From: DATJPY01 sp035506135
Lineage (GTDB): Bacteria; Myxococcota_A; UBA9160; PR03
Length of the DNA: 64,000 bases
Direction: 5' to 3'
Assembly (NCBI GenBank): GCA_035506135.1
Contig: DATJPY010000014.1
Span: forward strand, 1-64,000
Each line of letters starts with the position of its first letter. Position 1 is the first letter of the stretch. The notes under the pieces were generated by a model. The model made no database searches and was not told the DNA's origin. It saw nothing but the letters and a program-made list of their open reading frames with translations. Of this stretch, positions 54,465 to 62,375 are shown piece by piece. Made by a program: the position numbers and the translations under genes.

Positions 54465-54827
54465 GTGCGGCGGATCGCGAGCGCAGCCCTCGTCTCCGCC
54501 GCGCTCCTCGCGAGCCCCTCGCTCCACCACCCCGCCGACGAGCCCCTCGCGGCGCCGGCGATCTCGGCCCACGCATTCGCCCCGGAGCTCTGCTCGGACC
54601 GCGAGCGCTCGGCGCCGCACGACCACGAGCTCTGCCGGATCTGCCGGGCCACCGCCCAGGCGCGCCTCGCGCTGCGCGTGCCCGCACGCCTCTCGACGCC
54701 CTTCCTCGAGGGAGCAGGACGGCTCCCGCTCCAGGCTTCCGCCTCCACGGCGCCGACCGCGGAGCCCGTCCTCTCGGGCTGCGCTCCGCGCGCTCCGCCC
54801 GGCGTCCTCTCCGCGCTCGAAGCCTAG
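54465..54827 (+). CDS. small secreted His/CxxC protein, paralogue B
   Basis: This 120-residue protein has a signal peptide (MRRIASAALVSAALLASPS), early His (SLHHPADE) and the CxxC motif APHDHELCRICRATAQAR. That is the same layout as the gene at 42220, although overall identity is low. The start is GTG, 7 nt after rpmB. It precedes the porin-znu set exactly as paralogue A precedes the receptor. Periplasmic zinc chaperone or sensor is an inference. Confidence 0.6.
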   Translation: MRRIASAALVSAALLASPSLHHPADEPLAAPAISAHAFAPELCSDRERSAPHDHELCRICRATAQARLALRVPARLSTPFLEGAGRLPLQASASTAPTAEPVLSGCAPRAPPGVLSALEA

Positions 54828-54860
54828 ACGCACTTCGAACCGCAGCGAGCGGCCATCTCG

Positions 54861-54901
54861 CGCCCGGGCGCGCGGGGCTGCGCGCCTGTCCCGCCCGGGC
54901 G
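54861..54901. promoter_or_regulatory. twin palindromes upstream of the porin-znu operon
   Basis: CGCCCGGGCG occurs at 54861-54870 and 54892-54901, 31 bp apart (about three helical turns). GCGCGC arms (54868-54873 and 54880-54885) can also form a hairpin between them. It could be an operator pair or a terminator/attenuator hairpin; the GTG start is 25 nt downstream. Confidence 0.35.
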
Positions 54902-54925
54902 CACGGCCGGAGGGAGGAGGGGAAC

Positions 54926-56215
54926 GTGGACGTCCATCGAACGGGGACCCTGTCGGTCCTCGCGCTGCTGCTCGCGGCCGCACCGCGCCTCGCGCTCGCG
55001 GCCCAGACCGACGCGGAGCTCGCCGCGGTCAAGGCCGAGCTCACGCAGACCCAGAACGAGCTCGCCGCGACGCGAGCGCAGCTCGCCGTCACCCAGAGCG
55101 CGCTCTCGAAGCTCTCGACCAAGGTCGAGGCGCTCGAAGCCGCCGGACCGCAGGCGGCCGCCGCGCCCGAGCCGAGCGGCCCGCGCATCCCGCCCGTGAA
55201 CGCCGACAACCCGGCCATCAGCTTCGTGGTCGACACCACGCTCTCCGCCGACACGGAGGACCAGGGCTGGAACTTCGCCCTGCGCAGCGGAGAGCTCTTC
55301 ATGTCGGCGCCGGTGGATCCCTTCGTGCGCGCCTTCGCCACGATCAACGGATCGAGCACCGACGGCTTCGACATCGAGGAGGCGGCGATCGTCACGACGT
55401 CGCTGCCCTGGAACCTGACCCTCAAGGGCGGCCGCTTCTTCGCCGACGTCGGGCGCATGCCGCACTGGCACGACGAGGCGCTGCCCTTCGTGAACCGCCC
55501 GCCGTCGATCGACCGCATGTTCGGAGGCGAGACCCAGGCGGAGGGTGCCGAGGTCACCTGGCTGGCGCCGACCGAGCACTTCATCCAGGTGAACGCTGGC
55601 ATCTACAACACGATCGGGGCCGACAACAACGAGCAGCTCCGCGAGGAGGGGTTCCACGGCTACCGCGCCTTCGACGAGCTCACCTGGCTGGTGCACCCGA
55701 ACACCTACTTCGACCTCACCGACACGGTGAACCTGGAGGTCGGCGGCACCTACTTCACGGTGGCGCAGAACAACCAACGCGACCTCTACGGAGTGGACGT
55801 CACGCTGCGCCACCAGCCGGGCACGAGCGGCGCCTACCAGGGCCTGGTCCTCGGCACCGAGTGGTACTGGAACAACGAGCGGTTCGCGGACGTGCCGCTG
55901 GGCTTCGATCCCGCGACCGGCGAGCAGCGGACCGGCAACCACCGCTACGACCGGAACGGCGGCTACGCCTATCTCGAGACCTTCTGGAACCGCCGCTACT
56001 CGTTCGGCGTGCGCGCCGACTTCGCCGAGGACATCCAGGGCGGCGCGCGCAGCCAGCGCACCTACTCGGCCTTCGCGACCTGGATGCCGTCCGAGTTCCA
56101 GCGGATCCGCCTCCAGTTCGACGAGATCACCGGGAACGTCAACGAGAATCAGCAGGTCACGCTCCAGTGGACCGCCTTCATGGGGAGTCATTCGCATGGC
56201 TTCGCGATGCGCTGA
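54926..56215 (+). CDS. porin-like outer-membrane beta-barrel with coiled-coil N-terminus
   Basis: This 429-residue protein has a signal peptide (about 1-25), a coiled coil (about 27-70, ELAAVKAELTQTQNELAATR) and a Gly/aromatic-rich barrel with many alternating strands (LTLKGGRFFADVGRMPHWHD, FGVRADFAEDIQGG). His-rich spots occur at HWHDEA and at the C-terminus SHSHGF. The order coiled coil-barrel resembles trimeric porins of the OprP/zinc-regulated group. A very strong GGAGGGAGGAGGGG precedes the GTG. The next gene, znuA2, starts 20 nt before its stop, so the two are coupled. Confidence 0.8.
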   Translation: MDVHRTGTLSVLALLLAAAPRLALAAQTDAELAAVKAELTQTQNELAATRAQLAVTQSALSKLSTKVEALEAAGPQAAAAPEPSGPRIPPVNADNPAISFVVDTTLSADTEDQGWNFALRSGELFMSAPVDPFVRAFATINGSSTDGFDIEEAAIVTTSLPWNLTLKGGRFFADVGRMPHWHDEALPFVNRPPSIDRMFGGETQAEGAEVTWLAPTEHFIQVNAGIYNTIGADNNEQLREEGFHGYRAFDELTWLVHPNTYFDLTDTVNLEVGGTYFTVAQNNQRDLYGVDVTLRHQPGTSGAYQGLVLGTEWYWNNERFADVPLGFDPATGEQRTGNHRYDRNGGYAYLETFWNRRYSFGVRADFAEDIQGGARSQRTYSAFATWMPSEFQRIRLQFDEITGNVNENQQVTLQWTAFMGSHSHGFAMR

Positions 56216-57143
56216 GCTCGTCCTGGCCGGCCTCGTCTGGCTGGCCCTCGCGCTTCCCGCGCAGGCCGCGATCAGGGTGGTGGCGTCGACGCCCGAGGTG
56301 GCCGACATGGCGCGCCAGATCGGGGGCGACCGCGTCGAGGTGGTGACGATCGCCGAGGGAAGCCAGGACCCCCACAAGGTCCCGGTGAAGCCGAGCTTCG
56401 TCACCAAGCTCAACCGCGCGGACGCACTGATCGTGAACGGGCTCGGCCTCGAGCATGCCTACATCCCGGCGCTGCTCGAGGTGGCGAGCAATCCCAAGAT
56501 CCTGCCGACGGGACCCGCCTACATCGACGCGTCGATCTACATCCAGCCGCTCGAGGTGCCGACCAGCCAGAATCGAGCGCAGGGCGAGCTGCACCCGCTC
56601 GGCAACCCGCACTTCAGCATGGATCCGGTGCGCGGCAAGCTGATGGCGAAGGCGATCGCGGAGGGGCTGGCCCGCGTCGATCCGGGCGGCGCCGCGGCGT
56701 ATCAGGACGGGCTCGCGCGCTTCACCGCCCTGCTCGACCGCAAGATCGCGGAGTGGCAGCAGCTCGCGGCGCCGCTGCGCGGTGTGAAGGCGGTCTCGTA
56801 CCATCAGGACCTGATCTACCTGGCGGACCGCTTCGGCCTCGACATGGTCGGGACGATCGAGACCAAGCCCGGGGTGCCGGCGACGCCGGCGCATCTCGAG
56901 GAGCTGATCGACACCATGCGGCGCGAGCAGGTCAAGCTGGTGATCCGCGAGATCGCCTACGAGCTCCCGCTCGCGCAGAAGGTGGCCGACGAGACCGGCG
57001 CGCGGGTGGTCACCATCTCGAGCCTGGCCGGAGGCCTCGGCACGACGACCTACGTCGACTTCGTCGAGGCCAACCTGCGGGCGCTCGTGGCCGGCGTGCA
57101 GGGAGCGCCGGCCGCGCCCGCACACGCCGGCGCGCCGGGCTGA
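56196..57143 (+). CDS. znuA2: metal ABC transporter, substrate-binding protein (second set)
   Basis: This 315-residue protein has a signal peptide (about 1-24) and metal ligands in DPHKVPVKPSF, LGLEHAYIP, PLGNPHFSMDP and SYHQDLIYLADRF. It belongs to the same cluster A-I family as the first ZnuA, but GNPHFSMDP and the short linker mark another branch (AdcA/TroA-like side). Zinc is likely from context; manganese is possible. ATG lies within the porin gene. Confidence 0.9.
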   Translation: MASRCAELVLAGLVWLALALPAQAAIRVVASTPEVADMARQIGGDRVEVVTIAEGSQDPHKVPVKPSFVTKLNRADALIVNGLGLEHAYIPALLEVASNPKILPTGPAYIDASIYIQPLEVPTSQNRAQGELHPLGNPHFSMDPVRGKLMAKAIAEGLARVDPGGAAAYQDGLARFTALLDRKIAEWQQLAAPLRGVKAVSYHQDLIYLADRFGLDMVGTIETKPGVPATPAHLEELIDTMRREQVKLVIREIAYELPLAQKVADETGARVVTISSLAGGLGTTTYVDFVEANLRALVAGVQGAPAAPAHAGAPG

Positions 57144-57146
57144 CGC

Positions 57147-57800
57147 ATGGACCAGCCGCTGCTGCGCGTCGAGGGCGCGGCCTTCGGCTACGCGGGGCGC
57201 CCGGTGGTGCAGGGCGCGTCGCTCGAGGTGCGGCCGCGCGAGTTCGCAATCCTGGTCGGCTCCAACGGCAGCGGGAAGACGACGCTCCTGCGCGGGCTGC
57301 TCGGCTTCCTGCCGCCGCTGGCCGGCCGGGTCGAGCGCCGGCCCGGCCTCCGCATCGGCTACGTGCCGCAGCGCGAGACACTCGATCCGCTGTATCCGCT
57401 CTCGGCCGCCGACGTGGTGCTCCTCGGCGCCTGGCGCGACCTCCCCTTCTGGCGCTTCTCGGGGGCGCGCGAGCGGACCCGCGCGCGGGAGGCGCTCGAC
57501 GCCTGCCGCGCGAGCGGCTTCGCGCGCCAGCGCTACGCCGAGCTCTCGGGCGGCCAGCGCCAGCGCGTGCTGCTCGCGCGTGCGCTCGCCACCCAGCCGG
57601 AGCTCCTGCTGCTCGACGAGCCGACCGCGGGCGTCGATGCCGAGACCGAGCGCGGCCTGCTCGATCTCCTCCACGATCTCTGCCACGAGCGTGGGCTCGC
57701 GATCTGGATGGTCACGCACCACGTCCAGGCCGTCGGAACGCGGAGCGATCGCATCGTGTCCGTCTCCCACGGACGCGTCCACCTGGGCCGCGCCGCATGA
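57147..57800 (+). CDS. znuC2: metal ABC transporter, ATPase (second set)
   Basis: This 217-residue ABC ATPase has Walker A VGSNGSGKTTLL, signature ELSGGQRQRVLLARAL, Walker B LLLLDEPTAGVD and switch His in VTHHVQ. It starts 3 nt after znuA2 and overlaps the permease start (ATGA). Confidence 0.93.
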   Translation: MDQPLLRVEGAAFGYAGRPVVQGASLEVRPREFAILVGSNGSGKTTLLRGLLGFLPPLAGRVERRPGLRIGYVPQRETLDPLYPLSAADVVLLGAWRDLPFWRFSGARERTRAREALDACRASGFARQRYAELSGGQRQRVLLARALATQPELLLLDEPTAGVDAETERGLLDLLHDLCHERGLAIWMVTHHVQAVGTRSDRIVSVSHGRVHLGRAA

Positions 57801-59233
57801 GCGAGATCTTCTCGCCCGACTTCCTGTTCCGGAACGCCATCCTCGGCGGGCTCGGCGTCGCGCTGCTGTGCTCGGTCGTCGGCGTCTACCTGGTGCTGCG
57901 GCGGCTCGTGCTGATCGGCGTGGCGCTGCCGCAGGCGAGCGCCGCCGGCGTCGCCGCGGTGTTCCTCGCGACCGGACACGGCCAGGGCGAAGGGCACGGC
58001 ACCCATGGCCTGGCGCTGCTCGGGTCGCTGCTCACCACCTTCGCCGCGCTGGCCGGGCTCGTGGCGGCGCAGCGGCGCGCGCGCGCACCCGCCGAGTGGG
58101 GGATCGGCGCGCTCTTCGCGATCGCCTCCGCCGCGACCATCCTCTTCATCGCGCTCAATCCCAAGGGCGACATCGAGATGTCCGGCCTCCTGCGCGGCGA
58201 GCTGCTCGCGATCACGCCGAGCGACCTCCACGTGCTCGGCGCGGCGCTGCTCGCCGCAGGCATCCCGTTCTTCCTGTTCCGGCGCGACCTCCTGCTCTGC
58301 TCCTTCGACCCCGAGTTCGCGCGCACGATCGACCGCAATCCGGTGCGCTACGACGCGCTCTTGTACGCGCTGATCGGCGGCAGCATCGCGCTCGGCGTGA
58401 TGGAGGCGGGACCGCTCGTCGTCTTCGGGTTCCTGGTGCTGCCGGCGCTGGCGGCGCTCCATCTGGCCGGCGGCCTCGGGGCGGCCTTCGCGATCTCGGC
58501 GGCGATCGCGGCCTCGTCGTTCCTCGGCGGATTCGCGCTCGCCTACCGCGCCGACCTGCCGGCTGGGCCGGTGTGCGTCGGGGTGGCGGCGGTGGCGTGG
58601 CTCGCCGCGGCGTTGGCCGCGCGCCTGCGCGGCCGGCGCCGCGCGCTGGCGACGCTGCTCGTGCTCGGGGCCGCCGGCGCGGCGTCGCTACCCGGCTGCG
58701 CGACACGCGGCGGGCGCGCCGAGCTCCCGGCTCCCGAGCCTGGCCGCGCGATCGCGGTGCTCCCCTTCGACAACCAGACCGGCGATCCGCTGCGGATTCC
58801 CTCGGACCTGTTCTGGAAGGACGTCCCGCGCGCGCTCGGCGATCCCTTCGCACCGCCGAGCCCCACGGTTCCCGACCTGCTCGCCCAGCGCGCGGGCATC
58901 GAGCTCGCGCGCCGCGGCTTCGAGATCGTCCCTCCCGACCGGGTGCGCTCGGCGATCTCGCACGCCCCCGCGGACCCGGCCACCGCTGCGCGGCTCGCGC
59001 TGCAGGCCGGATTCGGCGGGCCGTTGCTGCTCGGCACGCTGCGCCGCTTCACCGTGACCGACACGGTCCTGCTCGTGCGCCTCGAGCTCTCGCTGGTCGA
59101 CCCGAAGACGCGGCAGGTGCTGTGGACCGGCGAGGCGCGCCAGCCCGTGCCGATCCCCGCCGCGCAGACCCTGCCCGAGATCGTGCTCGACGCCGGCGGC
59201 CCGATCTTCGCAGACGCCTTCGACAAGCACTGA
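57797..59233 (+). CDS. znuB2: metal ABC permease (second set) in frame with a lipoprotein-like domain
   Basis: This 478-codon frame encodes an ABC-3 permease (residues 1 to about 270: LGVALLCSVVGVYLVLRRLV, MSGLLRGELLAITPSD, LVVFGFLVLPALAAL) and then, without a stop, a second part. That part starts at an in-frame TTG (58613), which would give a textbook lipoprotein signal: MAARLRGRRRALATLL ... ASLPGC, Cys 29. The domain behind it (GRAIAVLPFDNQTGDPLRIP ... LLLGTLRRFTVTDTVLLVRL) resembles GNA1162/DUF799- or CsgG-like envelope lipoproteins. Either a real fusion or two genes in the same frame; internal initiation is plausible. Confidence 0.85.
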   Translation: MSEIFSPDFLFRNAILGGLGVALLCSVVGVYLVLRRLVLIGVALPQASAAGVAAVFLATGHGQGEGHGTHGLALLGSLLTTFAALAGLVAAQRRARAPAEWGIGALFAIASAATILFIALNPKGDIEMSGLLRGELLAITPSDLHVLGAALLAAGIPFFLFRRDLLLCSFDPEFARTIDRNPVRYDALLYALIGGSIALGVMEAGPLVVFGFLVLPALAALHLAGGLGAAFAISAAIAASSFLGGFALAYRADLPAGPVCVGVAAVAWLAAALAARLRGRRRALATLLVLGAAGAASLPGCATRGGRAELPAPEPGRAIAVLPFDNQTGDPLRIPSDLFWKDVPRALGDPFAPPSPTVPDLLAQRAGIELARRGFEIVPPDRVRSAISHAPADPATAARLALQAGFGGPLLLGTLRRFTVTDTVLLVRLELSLVDPKTRQVLWTGEARQPVPIPAAQTLPEIVLDAGGPIFADAFDKH

Positions 59234-59242
59234 GATTCGTCG

Positions 59243-60784
59243 TCACCGAAGCGTGTCGAGCCAGGCGCGCGCCACCTCGGCCGGCGTGCGCCCCTCCTGG
59301 TCGACGTCGCGGTTGAGCTCCCGCATCGTCTCCGCGTCGATCCGGCCTTCCAGACCCCCGAGCTTGCGCACCACGTCCGGGCGCTCGCGGGCCAGGCGCG
59401 GGCCCACCAGCACCACGGCGTCGTAGGGCGGGATCACCCCGCGGTCGTCGCGCAACGCGGTGAGGCCGAGCGCGGCGAGGCGGCCGTCGGTCGAGAACGC
59501 GCTGATCACGTCGACCTGGCCGTCCGCCACGGCCTGGTACATCAACGAGGGATCCATCGAGCTCGCCCGCCGGAACGCGAAGCCGTAGGTCCCGACCAGC
59601 GCCTGCCACTCGGGCCTCGCGAGGAACTCGTAGTCGGCGCCGATCTCGAGCTCGGGCGCGTGCGCCGCGAGATCGCTGAGCGTGGCGATGCCGAGTGAGC
59701 GCGCGCGGTCGGCCCGCATCGCGAGCGCGTAGGTGTTCTCGAAGCCGAGCGCCGCCGCCACCGTCACTCCCTGCTCGGCCTGCAGCCGGCGCCGCACCTC
59801 GTCGAGCAGCGCGGCGCGCGTCCCGGGTGCGCCGCGGCCCTTGAGCACGTTGGCCCAGAGCGTTCCGGTGTAGTCGACGTAGACGTCGACCTCGCCGCTG
59901 CGAAGGGCGTCGAAGAGAACCGTCGAGCCGAGCGACTGGAGCGGCCGCGTCGGAAGGCCGGCATCCCGCTCGAGGAAGTCGGCCAGCAGGTCCGAGAGGA
60001 TGTACTGCTCGGTGAAGGTCTTGGCGCCGATCACGATCGGGCGCGCCGCCTCGGCGCTCCGCACGTTGGCGAGCGCCGCCGTCACCCCGAGCGCGACGAG
60101 CAGGCCGGCGGCGGTCGCCGTGAGCGCCCGCCGCCGCTCGCGCACCCCGCGCTCCACCAGACCGATCGCACGGTCGAGCACGAACGCGAGGCCCGCGGCC
60201 GAGACGCACCCGAGCGACACCGCGGCATAGTTGCGGGTCTGGAGCCCGCTGAAGATGTAGTTGCCGAGGCTCGCGGCGCCCACCGGCGTCGAGAGCGTGG
60301 CCGTGCCGACCACCCAGACCGCGGCCGTCCGCAGGCCCGCGACCATCACGGGCAGCGCGAGGGGGATCTCGACCCGCCAGAGCTGCTGGCGTGGCGTCAT
60401 GCCGACGCCCCGCGCCGCCTCGCGGCACGCGGGGTCGACGCCGCGCAGGCCGGCGACGGTGTTCTGGAGGATCGGGAGGACACCGTAGAGCGTCAGCGCG
60501 GCGAGCGCCGGTCCGTAGCCGATCGCTCGCACCTCGAAGCCGAAGAGCCGCGACGTCACGAGGCCCAGCGCCGCGAGCGCCGGCACCATGAAGGCGAGCA
60601 GCGCGAGGCTCGGGATCGTCTGGAGCGCGCCGGCGAGCGCGAGCAGCGCCGGCGCCGCGCGCGGCCGGCGCCCGAGCCAGACGCCCAGCGGGACGGCGAC
60701 CGCGGCCGCGATCGCCAGCGCGGCGAGCGAGAGCTCGAGGTGAGCGCTGAGGTACTCGGGAAAGCGCGCCCAGAGCTCCTTCAA
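59243..60784 (-). CDS. osmoprotectant-type ABC transporter, fused permease and binding protein
   Basis: This 513-residue protein has an N-terminal ProW/OpuCB-like permease (about 1-225; six transmembrane segments, EAARGVGMTPRQQLWRVEIP as the ATPase contact loop) and a C-terminal OpuAC/ProX-type binding domain (about 245-513, GAKTFTEQYILSDLLADFLE, VDVYVDYTGTLW). Such fusions import glycine betaine, choline or related compounds. TTG start overlaps the ATPase stop (TTGA). Confidence 0.92.
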   Translation of the reverse strand: MKELWARFPEYLSAHLELSLAALAIAAAVAVPLGVWLGRRPRAAPALLALAGALQTIPSLALLAFMVPALAALGLVTSRLFGFEVRAIGYGPALAALTLYGVLPILQNTVAGLRGVDPACREAARGVGMTPRQQLWRVEIPLALPVMVAGLRTAAVWVVGTATLSTPVGAASLGNYIFSGLQTRNYAAVSLGCVSAAGLAFVLDRAIGLVERGVRERRRALTATAAGLLVALGVTAALANVRSAEAARPIVIGAKTFTEQYILSDLLADFLERDAGLPTRPLQSLGSTVLFDALRSGEVDVYVDYTGTLWANVLKGRGAPGTRAALLDEVRRRLQAEQGVTVAAALGFENTYALAMRADRARSLGIATLSDLAAHAPELEIGADYEFLARPEWQALVGTYGFAFRRASSMDPSLMYQAVADGQVDVISAFSTDGRLAALGLTALRDDRGVIPPYDAVVLVGPRLARERPDVVRKLGGLEGRIDAETMRELNRDVDQEGRTPAEVARAWLDTLR

Positions 60785-61557
60785 TCCGCCTCCGCGGCCG
60801 GCGCGCGCAGGAGCGCCTCGAGCTGCTCGGCCTGGCGCCGCGGCGTGTCCATGAGCCGAGCGACCGCCTCGCTGGCCGGCGCGAGAAGGAGCTCGCGCGG
60901 GGTCCCGAGCTGGACCAGGCGCCCGACGTCGAGGACGGCGATGCGATCGCCCAGGCGCAGCGCCTCCGCCACGTCGTGCGTCACGAAGAGCGTGGTGATG
61001 CCGAGCCGGTGGCGGATCTCCTGGAAGCGCTCCTGCAGCAGATCGCGGGTGAGGGGATCGAGCGCCCCGAACGGCTCGTCCATCAGCAGGACCTCGGGGT
61101 TCGCGGCCAGCGCGCGCGCCAGCCCCACGCGCTGCTGCTGTCCGCCCGACAGCGCCGCGGGCACGCGGTCGCGGTAGCGGTCCGGCGGCAGATCCACCAG
61201 CTCGAGCAGCTCGTCGACGCGCGCGCGCACCCGCGCCGCGTCCCAGCCGAGGAGCTGCGGCGTCACGCCCACGTTGTCGGCCACCGAGAGGTGCGGGAAG
61301 AGCCCCACCTGCTGGAAGCAGTAGCCGATACGCCGGCGCAGCTCGGGTCCCGGCACACCGCTCGTGTCGCGGCCGCCGATCGCGATGCGCCCGCCGCTCG
61401 GCTCGATCAGCCGGTTCACCATCTTGAGCGTCGTGGTCTTGCCGCAGCCCGAGCCGCCGAGCAGCACGAGCAGCTCGCCGTCGGCGACGCGCAGCGAGAG
61501 GTCGTCCACCGCGACCACGTCGCCGTAGCGCTTGCTCACGCGCTCGAGCTCGATCAC
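60781..61557 (-). CDS. osmoprotectant-type ABC transporter, ATPase
   Basis: This 258-residue ABC ATPase has GGSGCGKTTTLKMVNRLIEP, YCFQQVGLFPHLSVADNV, ALSGGQQQRVGLARAL and VLLMDEPFGALDP. It matches OpuCA/ProV without the C-terminal CBS pair. The start is GTG. It leads the operon with the fused permease/binding protein. Confidence 0.93.
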   Translation of the reverse strand: MIELERVSKRYGDVVAVDDLSLRVADGELLVLLGGSGCGKTTTLKMVNRLIEPSGGRIAIGGRDTSGVPGPELRRRIGYCFQQVGLFPHLSVADNVGVTPQLLGWDAARVRARVDELLELVDLPPDRYRDRVPAALSGGQQQRVGLARALAANPEVLLMDEPFGALDPLTRDLLQERFQEIRHRLGITTLFVTHDVAEALRLGDRIAVLDVGRLVQLGTPRELLLAPASEAVARLMDTPRRQAEQLEALLRAPAAEAD

Positions 61558-61610
61558 GGCGCCATCCTATGTCGTCTCCCCGCAGCGCGCGAACCGCGCC
61601 GCGCGGACGC

Positions 61611-61616
61611 TATGCT
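61611..61616 (+). promoter_or_regulatory. -10 box of the HAD gene
   Basis: TATGCT ends 6 nt before the ATG at 61623; no -35 box or Shine-Dalgarno is evident. Same layout as at 27171. Confidence 0.35.
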
Positions 61617-61622
61617 GCGCCG

Positions 61623-62375
61623 ATGCCGTTGCGCGCCGTCCTGTTCGATCTCTTCGACACGCTCGTCGACCTTCCGCCGCAGCGGCTCCCGCCCGCGGAG
61701 GTGGGCGCCCTGGCCGCCCGCTCGAGCGCGGGCGCGCTCCACGCCGCCATCGCCGAGCGAGCTCCGGTCGAGTTCGAGCGCTTCGCCGCGGCGCTGCGCG
61801 CGGTCGACCGCGACTGGAGGGACACCGCCGACGGGCGCGAGCTTCCGAGCGTCGAGCGCTTCCGGCGCGTGTGCACGAGGCTCGACGTGCCGGATTCCGA
61901 TCTCCCGGAACGCCTGACGGCGCTACACATGGGCATGATCGAGGGGCTGGCCGAGACGCCTCCGCATCACGCCGGCGTCCTCGACGCGCTGCGCGCGCAC
62001 GCGCGGATCGGACTCTGCTCGAACTTCAGCCATGCGCCGACGGCGCTCGCCATCCTCGAGAAGGCCGGGCTGCGCGGGCGCCTCGACGCCATCGCGATCT
62101 CGCACGAGGTCGGGCTGCGCAAGCCCCGCCGAGAGATCTTCGAGGCCGCGCTCGCGCAACTGGGCGTCGCCGCCGGCGACGCGGTGCACGTCGGCGACAG
62201 CCTCGACGCCGACGTCGGCGGAGCGGCCGCGTGCGGGCTGCGGACGGTCTGGGTCACCCGCCAGGTGGCGGATCCGGACGCGGCCCTGGCGCGCCACCGC
62301 GGCTCGAGGCCCGACTGGATCGTCCGCGATCTCGCGGAGATCCCTCCGCTTCTCTCGAAGGTCCCGGAGCTCTAG
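61623..62375 (+). CDS. HAD-superfamily hydrolase
   Basis: This 250-residue HAD-IA protein has motif I AVLFDLFDTLVD, motif II LCSNFSH, motif III Lys in VGLRKPRREIF and motif IV VGDSLDADVGGA. Substrate unknown; the fold suits phosphoglycolate-type or nucleotidase activity. Its TAG shares CTAG (62372-62375) with the convergent hydrolase gene. Confidence 0.9.
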   Translation: MPLRAVLFDLFDTLVDLPPQRLPPAEVGALAARSSAGALHAAIAERAPVEFERFAAALRAVDRDWRDTADGRELPSVERFRRVCTRLDVPDSDLPERLTALHMGMIEGLAETPPHHAGVLDALRAHARIGLCSNFSHAPTALAILEKAGLRGRLDAIAISHEVGLRKPRREIFEAALAQLGVAAGDAVHVGDSLDADVGGAAACGLRTVWVTRQVADPDAALARHRGSRPDWIVRDLAEIPPLLSKVPEL

